Made by a program: the position numbers and the translations under genes. The notes under the pieces are model-generated. The model was not told the DNA's origin, made no database searches, and worked only from the letters and a program-made list of their open reading frames with translations. 64,000 bases of DNA from an uncultured Clostridia bacterium. GTDB taxonomy: Bacteria > Bacillota > Clostridia > TANB77 > CAG-508. Positions 44,306 to 53,358 of this stretch are shown here, piece after piece (position 1 is the first letter of the stretch; each line of letters starts with the position of its first letter). The stretch covers positions 1 through 64,000 of the forward strand of contig CALYAG010000004.1 of assembly GCA_944393465.1 (NCBI GenBank). The letters run 5' to 3'.

Positions 44306-45568
44306 CTACTTTTTTTGATAATTACTTGTATCCACGTTTTCATCTGGAATATAGTATTTTGTTCCAAGCATTTTATCTGGCAAGTATTGTTGTTCTACAT
44401 AGTGGCCTGGATAATCATGAGGATATTTGTACCCAACATGATACCCTTCTTTTTTCATATCTTCTACTGGTGCATTTCTTATATGCATTGGTACAGTTCC
44501 CGTATCTTTATTTTTCACATCTTCCAATGCTGAGTTTATTGCATTATATGATGCATTAGATTTTTTAGAAGTTGCAACATATATTGCCGCTTCTGCTAAT
44601 ATTATTCTTGCTTCAGGCATTCCTACCATATGTACTGCTTGCATTGCAGAATTTGCCACAACTAATGCCATTGGATTTGCCATTCCCACATCTTCTGATG
44701 CACAAATTACTATTCTTCTTGCCAAAAACATTGGGTCTTCTCCAGCATTTAATGCTCTAGCTAAATAAAATATTGCAGCATCTGGGTCTGTTCCTCTCAT
44801 AGATTTTATAAAAGCACTTATATTATCATAATGTGAATCACCACTTTTATCAAATACTGCTTTTCTAGTTTGTACACATTCTTTTGCTACTTCATCTGTA
44901 ACATGTATAAATCCATCGGTGTCAAACGGGGTTGTAAGTACTGCTACTTCTAATCCATTTAGTGCAGTCCTTACATCTCCATTTGCAGTTTCTGCTATTT
45001 TTTCAAGTGTTTCATCTTCAATTTTTATGTTATAATTTTTCAATCCTTTTTCACTGTTTATTGCTCTTTTTAGAATAGTAAATACATTTTCTGTTGTAAG
45101 TTCATGTAACTTAAATACCATACTTCTTGAAATTAAAGCCTTATTTACTTCAAAATATGGATTTTCTGTTGTAGCTCCAATAAGTATTACTGTGCCTTTT
45201 TCTACATATGGCAAAAGTGCGTCTTGTTGTAGTTTGTTAAATCTATGAATTTCATCTATGAACAATATACATTTACCACTTGGATTAAGAAGCATATTTT
45301 GTGCTTCCGCTATTGCATTTTTTATATCTCCTACACCTGCTGTTACTGCATTTAATTTTGTAAATTTATATTTTGTTGTATTACTTATAACTCTTGCTAA
45401 AGATGTTTTTCCACATCCTGGTGGTCCCCAAAGTATTATTGAACTTAATCTATCTGCTTTTATTGTTCTATATAGTATTTTATCTTTTCCAAGAATATCT
45501 TCTTGTCCAACATATTCATCTAAAGTTTGTGGCATCATTCTATATGCTAATGGTTCAGACATATCCAT
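44306..45568 (-). CDS. rarA: Replication-associated recombination AAA+ ATPase RarA (MgsA)
   Basis: The 420-residue protein opens with [18 protein letters not shown], the family opening, followed by Walker [10 protein letters not shown] (about 48-56), Walker [12 protein letters not shown] and sensor GATTENPYF. The C-terminal tetramerisation domain ends with [22 protein letters not shown] and [16 protein letters not shown]. RarA acts at stalled forks. It follows ruvA by 25 bases on the same strand. Confidence 0.95.
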   Translation of the reverse strand: MDMSEPLAYRMMPQTLDEYVGQEDILGKDKILYRTIKADRLSSIILWGPPGCGKTSLARVISNTTKYKFTKLNAVTAGVGDIKNAIAEAQNMLLNPSGKCILFIDEIHRFNKLQQDALLPYVEKGTVILIGATTENPYFEVNKALISRSMVFKLHELTTENVFTILKRAINSEKGLKNYNIKIEDETLEKIAETANGDVRTALNGLEVAVLTTPFDTDGFIHVTDEVAKECVQTRKAVFDKSGDSHYDNISAFIKSMRGTDPDAAIFYLARALNAGEDPMFLARRIVICASEDVGMANPMALVVANSAMQAVHMVGMPEARIILAEAAIYVATSKKSNASYNAINSALEDVKNKDTGTVPMHIRNAPVEDMKKEGYHVGYKYPHDYPGHYVEQQYLPDKMLGTKYYIPDENVDTSNYQKK

Positions 45569-45593
45569 ACCTAATTCCTCTCTTTTATTTAAT

Positions 45594-46193
45594 TTATCTT
45601 CCTAAATACTTTAGTCCTTGTTTTATAATTTCTTCTACTGTAAGTTTATTCGTATCAATATTAGATAATACTTTTTCTACATCTTTTCTTGTATAGCCTA
45701 GTACACAAAGTGCCTCTAAAGCGTCATTTGCTTTGTTATCTAATACAATTGCCTCTTTAATTTCTTCATTTCCGCTAGCTTCTATACTTTGCTCAGTTTT
45801 CATTTTGTCTTTTAATTCTAATATAATTCTAGCTGCTGTTTTCGCACCTATTCCTGGTAGTTTTTTAAGTGTATTTACATCATTTGTAATTACAGCTAAA
45901 GCAAATTTAGATGGAGTAATATTGCTAAGTATTGTTATTGCGCTTTTGGCTCCAACTCCGCCTACACTGATTAACAATTCAAATGTTACAAGTTCCTCAT
46001 TATTAAAAAATCCGTATAAGCTTATATCATCTTCTCTTACTCGCATGTACGTAAATACTTTTACTTCTGTTCCTTTTTCTAATTCGTTTATTGCTGTTTC
46101 TGACATAAATATTTTATATCCAATACCACCAACATCTACTACGATGTAATCTTTTGATTTTATTTCTAATTTTCCTTTTATGTATGAAATCAT
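45594..46193 (-). CDS. ruvA: Holliday junction DNA helicase subunit RuvA
   Basis: The 199-residue protein has an N-terminal OB domain (MISYIKGKLEIKSKDYIVVDVGGIGY in two parts), two helix-hairpin-helix motifs (LLISVGGVGAKSAI and LKKLPGIGAKTAARIILELKDK), and a flexible linker to the C-terminal domain III (about 150-199, contact to RuvB). It binds four-way junctions with RuvB. Here ruvB is not adjacent; rarA follows instead. Confidence 0.95.
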   Translation of the reverse strand: MISYIKGKLEIKSKDYIVVDVGGIGYKIFMSETAINELEKGTEVKVFTYMRVREDDISLYGFFNNEELVTFELLISVGGVGAKSAITILSNITPSKFALAVITNDVNTLKKLPGIGAKTAARIILELKDKMKTEQSIEASGNEEIKEAIVLDNKANDALEALCVLGYTRKDVEKVLSNIDTNKLTVEEIIKQGLKYLGR

Positions 46194-46348
46194 TTTCTAT
46201 TTTCCTTTCTAAAATAATATTGTTAATTAATTTATATGCTTCTAAGATACAGACATTGGGCTATTGCTCCATTATCAGCTCCGTTCCCTAAAAGTTCCGG
46301 AACATATATTTTAGCTTTTTTAATTTTAACACAAAATTATGTTTTTGT

Positions 46349-46378
46349 GCATATTTTTTTGAAAAGTTGGAAATTATA
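46349..46378 (+). promoter_or_regulatory. Sigma-F/G-type forespore promoter, copy 1
   Basis: GCATA (46349-46353), 15 bases, then GGAAATTATA (46369-46378). This fits the forespore consensus (G-C/T-A-T-A and GGnnAnAnT) with one mismatch. It lies 30 bases before dodecin and just ahead of spoVAC. A nearly identical copy precedes spoVAD. Confidence 0.65.
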
Positions 46379-46408
46379 TACATAGAATTTATTTTTTAGG
46401 AGGTTTTT

Positions 46409-46618
46409 ATGGGAATTGAAAAACATATAAAAGTAACTGGTAGGTCAACTATTTCATGGAAAGATGCAACTGTTAAGACTTTAGAAGAAGTTGCAAAAAC
46501 ACTGGATTATATTACAAGTTTAAAAATCTTAGACCAAAGAGCTAAAGTTACTGTAAATAAGATGACTGAATATTATGTAGATTTAGATATTACATTTATG
46601 GTAGACCAAAATCGTTAA
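46409..46618 (+). CDS. Dodecin-family protein
   Basis: The 69-residue protein matches the dodecin pattern: TGRSTISWKDATVKTLEEVAKTLDYITSLKI... with a Trp at about residue 17 that stacks on flavin in characterised dodecins. Dodecamers store and buffer flavins; in some bacteria they are linked to calcium. The start follows TAGGAGG. It sits between a forespore-type promoter and spoVAC, so it is likely made during sporulation. Confidence 0.85.
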   Translation: MGIEKHIKVTGRSTISWKDATVKTLEEVAKTLDYITSLKILDQRAKVTVNKMTEYYVDLDITFMVDQNR

Positions 46619-46699
46619 TAATATTGTGGTAAATCAAAAACATTAAATAATTCAAATATTATCGTGACTTAATAATATTTTGATAGAAAGGAGTTGTTT

Positions 46700-47143
46700 A
46701 TGAATCCAATTGAAACGCCAAAAGAATATAACAAATATGTAGAAGCAAAATCACCTAAATCACCAATTTTAAAGGATTGTTTTAATGCCTTTTGGGTTGG
46801 TGGTCTTATATGCTGTTTAGGACAATTTATACTTGAATTTTGCTTATACAAAGGATTAGACCAAACTTCCAGCAGTACAATAGTGTCAATTAGTTTAATC
46901 GGACTTTCTGCACTTTTGACAGCTTTAAATATCTTCAACAAAATTGGTAAATTTGCTGGTGCTGGTACTCTTGTTCCTATTACTGGTTTTGCAAATTCTA
47001 TTGTTTCTCCAGCAATTGAATATAAATCTGAAGGATATATTATGGGAGTTGGAGCCAAGATGTTTACAGTAGCAGGTCCTGTACTTGTTTTCGGTATATC
47101 ATCTTCTGTAATTATTGGTATAATAGTATGTTTTTTTGTATAA
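46700..47143 (+). CDS. spoVAC: Stage V sporulation protein AC
   Basis: The protein has 147 residues from ATG 46700, preceded by GAAAGGAG. About four membrane helices are present. The family motif GGLICCLGQFILE near residue 33 and GAGTLVPITGFANSIVSPAIEYKSEG (in two parts, about 92-116) identify SpoVAC. It forms part of the mechanosensitive channel that moves Ca-dipicolinate into and out of the spore. The normal downstream partner spoVAD is here 2.4 kb away. Confidence 0.93.
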   Translation: MNPIETPKEYNKYVEAKSPKSPILKDCFNAFWVGGLICCLGQFILEFCLYKGLDQTSSSTIVSISLIGLSALLTALNIFNKIGKFAGAGTLVPITGFANSIVSPAIEYKSEGYIMGVGAKMFTVAGPVLVFGISSSVIIGIIVCFFV

Positions 47144-47227
47144 CAATTTAATAAAGTTACATTTTTGCTTGTATAATATTCGCCTAACGCTTCAATATAC
47201 ATTATTCCTCATTTGGCATATTCAAAC

Positions 47228-47262
47228 AAAAGAGGGCTCCTGTTTAAGGACACCCTCTTTTC
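47228..47262. terminator. Hairpin terminator between spoVAC and the FGE-like gene
   Basis: AAAGAGGG pairs with CCCTCTTT, with an inner TCCT/AGGA stem. T-runs flank both sides. Confidence 0.8.
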
Positions 47263-47271
47263 TTAAAAAAA

Positions 47272-47346
47272 TTCCTACTTTACGTCTAAAGTCGTCTAGT
47301 CCGGTAGGAACGACCTTTAGCTCACGCTATAAGACCGTTTCCTACC
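47272..47346. other. G+C-rich structured non-coding segment with alternative pairing
   Basis: GGTAGGAA (47303-47310) can pair either with TTCCTAC upstream (47272-47278) or with TTCCTACC downstream (47339-47346). The segment is markedly richer in G+C than its surroundings and contains no start codon with a ribosome-binding site. Its role is unknown; it lies just beyond the putative variable region and terminator. Confidence 0.5.
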
Positions 47347-47400
47347 TGCTTCATATATAAATTTTTATTTGAGCAAGACACTAATTTGCTCATTTTTGTA

Positions 47401-47423
47401 TTGTGGCATTTGAAATGCCACAA
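47401..47423. repeat. Perfect 11-bp inverted repeat after the variable region
   Basis: TTGTGGCATTT and AAATGCCACAA flank a single base. It lies 13 bases after the stop of the restored FGE-like gene. Diversity-generating retroelement targets often have a hairpin or cruciform in this position. Confidence 0.85.
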
Positions 47424-47435
47424 CAGCTTTCAGTA

Positions 47436-49041
47436 CTACAAATACAAAGCGACACGAAAACCGAATTCGGCAAACGAATAGCTATGATTAGTGTTGTAAC
47501 GACCAGACGCTGGATAGTCAGAGCCGGAAACGCTATAGTCACCACCGGCGACAAACTCGGAAGCTAGTAGAGTACGCCTCAGTTGTCCATTCCCCTAAAT
47601 TTCCTGCTAAATCAAATATATTATTTTTTTTAGTTTGACCATATTTTCCTGTATTAATTAATCCTGTTGTATTCGAAAATGTATCATCATTATAATTTCC
47701 CCAAGATGTACTATCTAATATTTCATCTTGTGTTACAGCTCCAGTTTCAACTAACCAACCTAAAGTTCTATCCCATGCAGCGCCTGTTGGTAGAAAACTT
47801 GTAAATTCTTCACTTGTATACATATTTTCTGATGCAGATAATGCATCATCATAATTAATACAATTCCATAACATTCCATCTTTTAATTGTGTTGTTCTTG
47901 ATATTCTTGTACTAGTAGATACTTTACTTGCTGCTTTTTCTTTTTGATAACTTGCCTCATATCTTGCTATATAAAATCCTCCATTTGTTTCTACAGAATC
48001 AGTATAATTTTCTGTATCTGAATAATCTTCTTTCATTGAAGGATCAAATAACTCACCAAGAATTGGCATCATTGATAGACAATAATCCCTAACAGTGTCA
48101 CATCCCATTTCCTCTAATGTCGGTGCTCCTGCATCTTGCAACATTGCATTTAAATATTCTTCTGCACTACTATATTTTCCATTTCTTGCCGCTTCTTCAA
48201 TTGCTTTAACTGCTTCATCTATAGTTTTTACTTTTTCATCTACATATCCATTTATATCACCATTGAATTCATTTTCCCAATCTTTAAATGTATCCTGTGC
48301 ATATAAACTGTGAACACCTAAATATCCATATTTAGTTTCTCCTCCTGCTGTTACTTTTAATATATATGGTCCATTTATTGTTGGATTTACTTCTTCATTA
48401 TTATATTCTTTTCCAAGATTATTTGAATTATCTAATTTTAGTATCTCATCTCCATATGGATCTTTTAGACTTATACTATCTATATTTGCTTCTGATGTCA
48501 CATTTATTTTTATTTTTTGATCTTTATCTACTGGTACCCATACAAATTGATTTCCATCATTATCTTCTATTACATATCCATTGTCTACTGTTCCTTCTAC
48601 ATGTTTAAATTCTCCACTTGGTAATGATGGTTCTGTTGTTGCTTTTGTTCCGCTTATTGTAAATGAAATTTTTATTGGTCCTTGGTCATCATCTTGGCTA
48701 CCACCATTTCCATTTAAATATTGGTCAATTAGGTCTGCTCCTTCCTGAAGTGCTAATTGTTCATTTGTTTCTGCATCTCTCCATGTATTTGCTGCTGTTT
48801 GTGCTCTACTAAATATTCCATTTTGTCCAATTGTTAAGTTAAGTGCTATTCCTGCTAAAATCAATAAAACTATAATAGTAACGACTAACGCTATTAAAGT
48901 AATACCTTTTACTTGCTTTTTCAATTTTCTAATATTCAAACTTGTCTTTCCGTTCTCCATTGTACTTTTTCCCCTTTCTTTTGAAATCTTGTTTGATGCA
49001 ACGGTTGTTACTGCTACTTCATTTTCTTCTTGGCTGTGCAT
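47436..49041 (-). CDS. FGE/C-type-lectin-like surface protein, interrupted by one extra base
   Basis: The start at 49041 follows GAAGGAG. A 46-residue hydrophilic leader precedes a prepilin-like segment (KGITLIALVVTIIVLL, about 49-65; Ala at +5), then an Ig-like region and a sulfatase-modifying/formylglycine-generating fold. Landmarks are GGFYIARYEAS, NLGEWTTEA and a terminal GFRVALYL. The open frame stops at 47539; removing one C near 47548 joins it to the normal C-terminus, giving 534 residues. The last roughly 130 bases are much richer in G+C than the rest. The gene lies inside the spoVA cluster on the opposite strand. Confidence 0.8.
47447..47575 (-). other. Putative diversity-generating retroelement variable region
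   Basis: The 3' end of the FGE-like gene has about 45-57% G+C (27 of 60 bases in 47461-47520 and 34 of 60 in 47521-47580) against an A+T-rich gene body. It encodes the RGGDYSVSGSDYPASGRYN...GFRVALYL end where FGE/CLec-fold DGR targets vary. An inverted repeat follows. No template repeat or reverse transcriptase is seen in the window. Confidence 0.5.
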
Positions 49042-49145
49042 TTTATTTCTCCTTCCTTTGTGAATATTATTACCAACTTTTTTCTTTTTATGTTATACCA
49101 TAAAAGTTTTTAATTTGCAATCGTTTTTAATTGCTTTTATATATT

Positions 49146-49277
49146 AAAAAACTATGCTATTTAGATATTTTAAATACGTCTAAAAAGCATAGCTCTGCAT
49201 CTATGTTTACATATTTCTATTTGGTTAAATCTTACAATATATATATATATACAGCCCCAAGGGTTTCATCGATTTTC
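49146..49277 (-). promoter_or_regulatory. Duplicated leader element, copy 1 (TA tract plus hairpin)
   Basis: On the minus strand it reads GAAACCCTTGGGGCTG, an alternating TA tract (49251-49237, 15 bases), then a spacer with AACATAGA and a terminator-like hairpin AGCTATGC/GCATAGTTTTTT (49197-49146). It ends 105 bases before the FGE-like gene. A homologous copy precedes the 55076 gene. Confidence 0.75.
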
Positions 49278-49472
49278 ATTTGTGCTTTTCTCCTTTTCTA
49301 TTAGTTACTTTATCACTCACATTTATATTAATTATTTTAAACATTTTAATAATTTTAGTCAACGCTTTTTTTATTACATTTTTGTTATATTCCCTAGTAT
49401 TGGTATTTTTGCTTTTAATTTCAAATTAAGCGTTCCTTATTGAAATTTAAAATAGTAATTTTTAATTTTTGT

Positions 49473-49501
49473 GCATATTTTTTGAAAACTTGGAAATTAT
49501 A
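49473..49501 (+). promoter_or_regulatory. Sigma-F/G-type forespore promoter, copy 2
   Basis: GCATA (49473-49477), 14 bases, then GGAAATTATA (49492-49501), in a block (TTTTTGTGCATATTTTTT... to ATACATAGA) almost identical to the one before dodecin at 46343-46385. It lies 97 bases upstream of spoVAD. Confidence 0.65.
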
Positions 49502-49597
49502 TACATAGATATTGAAAGGATTTATTTAGTTTGAAAGAAATTTCTTTTGTAACTATGTGTGCCTTTTAAGCAAAGCGAGAAAGGAATGAAATTTTTT

Positions 49598-50611
49598 ATG
49601 AAAAAATTAGGTAATCAAACTTTAAAATTAGACCACCCACCTACAATTCTAGATACGGCATCAATTGTAGGACCTAAAGAATCTGATGGACCTCTTGCAC
49701 AATATTTTGATAAGTGCTTAGAGGACGAATTTTGGGGAGAAAAAACTTGGGAAAAAGCTGAAACTAAAATTTTTAGAGAAACAGTTAATACATTACTTGC
49801 TAAGTCTGGTTTATCTGCTAAAGATATTGACTATTCATTTGCAGGTGATTTATTAAATCAATGTATTTCATCAAACTTTGGTATGCGTGATTCAAATATT
49901 CCCTTCTTTGGTTTGTTTGGAGCATGTTCTACTTTTGTTGAAAGCTTATGTATAGGTTCTGTTTTTATGGATAGCCTTGCTTGCAGAAATGTACTTTGTG
50001 CTACTTCTAGTCACTTTTGTAGTGCTGAAAAGCAATTTAGATTTCCATTAGAGCTTGGAAATCAACGTACACCAACAAGCCAATGGACTGTAACTGGTTC
50101 AGGCGCAGTTATACTTTCTAAGAAAGGACTTGGTCCATATATAACTCATATAACACCTGGGGTTATAACTGATTTAGGAATTAAAGATGCAAATAATATG
50201 GGAGCTGCAATGGCACCAGCAGCACTTTCTACACTTCTTGCACATTTTGAAGATACTGGTAGAACTCCAGATTATTATGACGCCATTATTACTGGTGACT
50301 TAGGTCATTTAGGTAAATCTATATTAATTGATTTAGGCAAATCTAAAGGTATTGATTTATCTGAAAATTATGATGATTGTGGTGTGCTTATGTTTGATAA
50401 AAATAAGCAAGATACTCACTCTGGTGGAAGTGGCTGTGCTTGTATTGCAACTGTATTTTCTGGTTATTTATATAAGCTTTTGAAACAAGGTCATATGAGT
50501 AAACTTTTGCTAATTGCAACTGGTGCTCTTATGAATTCAACAACATCTCAACAAGGTGAATCTATTCCGGGAATAGCACATGCTGTATCTATTGAGATGG
50601 AAATGGAGTAA
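49598..50611 (+). CDS. spoVAD: Stage V sporulation protein AD
   Basis: The protein has 337 residues from ATG 49598, where the family start (KLGNQTLKLDHPPTILDTASIVGPKE, in pieces) begins; an upstream in-frame ATG is closer to the ribosome-binding site and cannot be excluded. The thiolase-like fold is recognisable from FGLFGACSTFVESLCIGS and SGGSGCACIATVFSGYL. SpoVAD binds dipicolinic acid for spore loading. The separate forespore-type promoter fits its separation from spoVAC. Confidence 0.95.
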   Translation: MKKLGNQTLKLDHPPTILDTASIVGPKESDGPLAQYFDKCLEDEFWGEKTWEKAETKIFRETVNTLLAKSGLSAKDIDYSFAGDLLNQCISSNFGMRDSNIPFFGLFGACSTFVESLCIGSVFMDSLACRNVLCATSSHFCSAEKQFRFPLELGNQRTPTSQWTVTGSGAVILSKKGLGPYITHITPGVITDLGIKDANNMGAAMAPAALSTLLAHFEDTGRTPDYYDAIITGDLGHLGKSILIDLGKSKGIDLSENYDDCGVLMFDKNKQDTHSGGSGCACIATVFSGYLYKLLKQGHMSKLLLIATGALMNSTTSQQGESIPGIAHAVSIEMEME

Positions 50612-50746
50612 ATATTTTTATGAATAATAAAAATCAATTTTTTGCTAAAAAATTGACGAAAAAAATTTACACAGTATTCTTTACAAGCCCGAAGGAAACT
50701 AAAAAATTAATTTGAAAGGAGTAATCGTCAAAAACGATAATTAATT

Positions 50747-51133
50747 ATGGAATTTTTACAAAGTATAGATTGGGGATTAATGCTTAGATGCTTTTTAGTT
50801 GGAGGATTAATCTGTATAATTGGTCAAATATTATTAGATAAAACTAAACTTACATCTGCTAGAATTTTAGTTATATTTGTAACTGTAGGTGCATTTTTAG
50901 GAGGACTAGGAATTTATCAATATATAATAGACTTCGCTGGATGTGGTGCTACTGTTCCCCTTTTTGGATTTGGCGCAAATTTAGCAAAAGGAGCTATAGA
51001 AGCTGTTCAAACTCAAGGCTTACTTGGAGCATTTATTGGTGGTGTTAAAGCTGCAAGTGGTGGCATAGCTGCTGCAATATTCTTTGGCTACATTGCTTCG
51101 CTTTTAGCAAAGCCTAAGATTAAGAAACAATAG
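50747..51133 (+). CDS. spoVAE: Stage V sporulation protein AE
   Basis: The 128-residue protein has about four membrane helices. Family motifs are FLVGGLICIIGQILLDKTKLT (about 17-37, in two parts) and GCGATVPLFGFGANLAKG (about 66-83), with a terminal basic tail. It belongs to the SpoVA dipicolinate channel, together with AC and AD. The start lies after TTGAAAGGAG at 50712-50721, with a longer than usual gap. Confidence 0.93.
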   Translation: MEFLQSIDWGLMLRCFLVGGLICIIGQILLDKTKLTSARILVIFVTVGAFLGGLGIYQYIIDFAGCGATVPLFGFGANLAKGAIEAVQTQGLLGAFIGGVKAASGGIAAAIFFGYIASLLAKPKIKKQ

Positions 51134-51240
51134 TTACAGCTCTAGTATAAAAGACCAATATATATTCTTCCACATTAATTTATGTAATTACAGCTTGACA
51201 AAATAGCGTTACTTTTGTTAATAATAAGTAGAAAGGTAAA

Positions 51241-52236
51241 ATGTTAATGATAAATGATATACTAATGATAATACTCGGATTTGTACTTTTAGTTGTTGGA
51301 GCAGATATGTTAGTTAAAGGTGCTAGCAATATAGCTAAAAAGTTTCATATTCCTGAAATGTTAATTGGATTAACAATTGTAGCTATTGGTACGTCTGCTC
51401 CAGAGCTTATTATAACAATTACATCCACTCAAAGTTCTAGCACTGATTTAATAATTGGTAATGCTATCGGAAGTAATTTGTGCAATCTTTTATTTATTCT
51501 AGGTCTTATGGCTGTTATAAGACCTGTTAAAATTGATAAAGAAGCTAGAAATTTTCATATTCCAATAGCATTTTTGGCAAGCACAGTTATTCTTTTAATG
51601 GGTTTAGGCATATTAGGAAATAGTACTCAATATATAAATCAAATAGAAGGCTTTTTCTTGATTATATTGTTTATAGTATATTTTTCTTATCCTATTATAA
51701 AAGAGTTCGAGGATATAATTAATTCTTATAAAAAAGAAAAATTAGAAAGACAAAATTCTAGTAATAAAAATTCTAAAAAGAAAAAAATTAATATACCATT
51801 TTCTCTATTATTAATAGTTGTAGGAGTTTTTTTATTAAAATATGGTGGAGATTTTGTAGTAGATTCTGCTACAAACATAGCTTTATATTTTAATATATCT
51901 GAAAGAGTAATTGGTTTGACCGTTGTTGCTATAGGTACTGCCCTACCTGAACTTGTCACATCTATTTTTGCTGTAATACGCAAAGATACTGATATAGCAG
52001 TTGGGAATTTAGTTGGTTCATGTGTTCTTAATTTATTTTTAATTTTAGGAATTGGAGCAATGATTACTCCACTTGAATTTACTCCAGACTTTATACAAAA
52101 CTTAATTTTACTTTGCAGTATGACTCTTGTTTTGTGGCTATTCAATTTTATGGGCAAAAGAGATACCATAACTAGACCTAAAGGATTGGTTTTGTTAGGT
52201 GTATTTGCTCTTTATATGGTTAGTTTATTTGTTTAA
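51241..52236 (+). CDS. Calcium/sodium antiporter (CaxA/YrbG-like)
   Basis: The 331-residue protein has ten membrane helices and the duplicated family motif. The first copy is GTSAPELIITITS...GNAIGSNLCNLLFILG (about 51-90, in pieces). The second is GTALPELVTSIFAVIRKDTDIAVGNLVGSCVLNLFLILG (about 230-268, in pieces). It exchanges Na or H for Ca across the membrane. The start has GAAAGGT just upstream. Its position next to the spoVA genes is suggestive, because spores accumulate Ca-dipicolinate, but a direct link is inference. Confidence 0.9.
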   Translation: MLMINDILMIILGFVLLVVGADMLVKGASNIAKKFHIPEMLIGLTIVAIGTSAPELIITITSTQSSSTDLIIGNAIGSNLCNLLFILGLMAVIRPVKIDKEARNFHIPIAFLASTVILLMGLGILGNSTQYINQIEGFFLIILFIVYFSYPIIKEFEDIINSYKKEKLERQNSSNKNSKKKKINIPFSLLLIVVGVFLLKYGGDFVVDSATNIALYFNISERVIGLTVVAIGTALPELVTSIFAVIRKDTDIAVGNLVGSCVLNLFLILGIGAMITPLEFTPDFIQNLILLCSMTLVLWLFNFMGKRDTITRPKGLVLLGVFALYMVSLFV

Positions 52237-52307
52237 ATTACAATATAATCTTAACTAGTAGAATATGATTTAACTTCTATTTAATAAATTTGAATTTCCC
52301 ATTTCAA

Positions 52308-52342
52308 AAAAATTCCCCAAAGTTTTGAACTTTGGGGTTTTC
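52308..52342. terminator. Bidirectional terminator
   Basis: CCCCAAAGTT (52315-52324) and AACTTTGGGG (52328-52337) are a perfect stem with a TTG loop; T-runs are on both sides. It separates the antiporter from rpsI. Confidence 0.92.
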
Positions 52343-52360
52343 TTTGTATATACTTGAATA

Positions 52361-52762
52361 TTATCTCTTACTAAATTGTGGAGCTTTACGAGCTTTTTTA
52401 AGACCATATTTCTTTCTTTCTTTCATACGTGGATCTCTTGTTAAGAATCCGTTTGATTTTAATACTGGTCTATATTCTGCATTTGCTTCATTAAGAGCTC
52501 TTGCTATACCATGACGTACAGCACCAGCTTGACCGCTAAATCCGCCACCTTGAACTTTAGCAATTACATCATATTTTGATAATGTATTTGTAACTGTTAA
52601 AGGTTGTTTTACTATTACTCTTAATGTTTCTTCTCCAAAATATTCGTTTATATCTTTTCCGTTTACAGTTATATTGCCTTTTCCTTCTACAAGTCTAACT
52701 CTAGCAATTGAGCTTTTTCTTCTACCTGTACCTAAGAATACAACTTTTTCTGATTTTGCCAT
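52361..52762 (-). CDS. rpsI: 30S ribosomal protein S9
   Basis: The 133-residue protein has the S9 core: [21 protein letters not shown] (about 9-29, in two parts), [19 protein letters not shown] and the Arg/Lys-rich tail ending [16 protein letters not shown], whose last residues reach the P-site tRNA. It follows rplM by 17 bases. Confidence 0.98.
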   Translation of the reverse strand: MAKSEKVVFLGTGRRKSSIARVRLVEGKGNITVNGKDINEYFGEETLRVIVKQPLTVTNTLSKYDVIAKVQGGGFSGQAGAVRHGIARALNEANAEYRPVLKSNGFLTRDPRMKERKKYGLKKARKAPQFSKR

Positions 52763-52778
52763 CTTCTATTCCTCCTAA

Positions 52779-53213
52779 TTAAAATTTCCATACTTCAGGT
52801 TTTTGTGCTGCATTTTCATGTTCAGCTCCTGCGTATACTCTTAATTTTGTTAACATTTGTCTTCCTAAGCTGTTATGTGGAAGCATACCTTTTACTGCTA
52901 TCATCATAGCTTTTTCTGGTTTTTGTTCCATCATATCTTTTGCTAAAGTTTTTCTCATATTTCCAATGTATCCTGTAAAATGAGTGTAAACTTTTTGATT
53001 TAATTTTTTTCCTGTTAAAACTGCTTTTGCACAGTTAATTATAATTACATGATCGCCATTGTCCATATTTGGTGTAAATGTTGGCTTATGTTTTCCTCTT
53101 AATAATTTTGCTGCTTCTGCTGCAACTCTACCTAAAGATTTGCCTTCAGCATCAATTATATACCATTTTCTTTCAATTTCACTTTTCTTAACACTGTATG
53201 TAGTATTATTCAT
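52779..53213 (-). CDS. rplM: 50S ribosomal protein L13
   Basis: The protein has 144 residues from ATG 53213; the ATG six codons upstream overlaps the GGAGGA site. Core motifs are KWYIIDAEGKSLGRVAAEAAKLLRGK (in two parts, about 15-40), VIIINCAKAVLTGKK and GMLPHNSLGRQML. First gene of the rplM-rpsI operon, with its own sigma-A promoter. Confidence 0.98.
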   Translation of the reverse strand: MNNTTYSVKKSEIERKWYIIDAEGKSLGRVAAEAAKLLRGKHKPTFTPNMDNGDHVIIINCAKAVLTGKKLNQKVYTHFTGYIGNMRKTLAKDMMEQKPEKAMMIAVKGMLPHNSLGRQMLTKLRVYAGAEHENAAQKPEVWKF

Positions 53214-53255
53214 GGTAAAATTATCCTCCATTCAAAATTAATAATTTATATGAAA

Positions 53256-53289
53256 CCATATAAAGCCAACCGGGGAATTGCTTTATAGG
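53256..53289 (-). promoter_or_regulatory. L13 leader-type stem-loop
   Basis: In the rplM 5' UTR, CCTATAAAGC pairs with GGCTTTATATGG around a loop containing CCCCGG. This matches the L13 leader layout of Firmicutes, presumed to bind L13 for autoregulation. Confidence 0.65.
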
Positions 53290-53311
53290 ACATATTCAAA
53301 TTCGCTATATT

Positions 53312-53340
53312 ATTTTATTACAAATTAGCAAAAAAGTCAA
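53312..53340 (-). promoter_or_regulatory. Sigma-A promoter of rplM-rpsI
   Basis: Minus strand TTGACT (53340-53335), 17 bases, TAAAAT (53317-53312). Confidence 0.85.
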
Positions 53341-53358
53341 GCAATTTTCAAAAAAATG

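Noticed and set aside
46669-47202. 177-codon minus-strand open frame opposite spoVAC
   Set aside because: It is the reverse shadow of spoVAC, which has the recognised protein sequence and ribosome-binding site.
47150-47400. Template repeat of a DGR next to the variable region
   Set aside because: No stretch here resembles 47447-47575; the only structure is the terminator and the alternative-pairing segment.
51726-52169. 147-codon minus-strand open frame opposite the antiporter gene
   Set aside because: Shadow of the CaxA-like gene; no start signal or recognised family.
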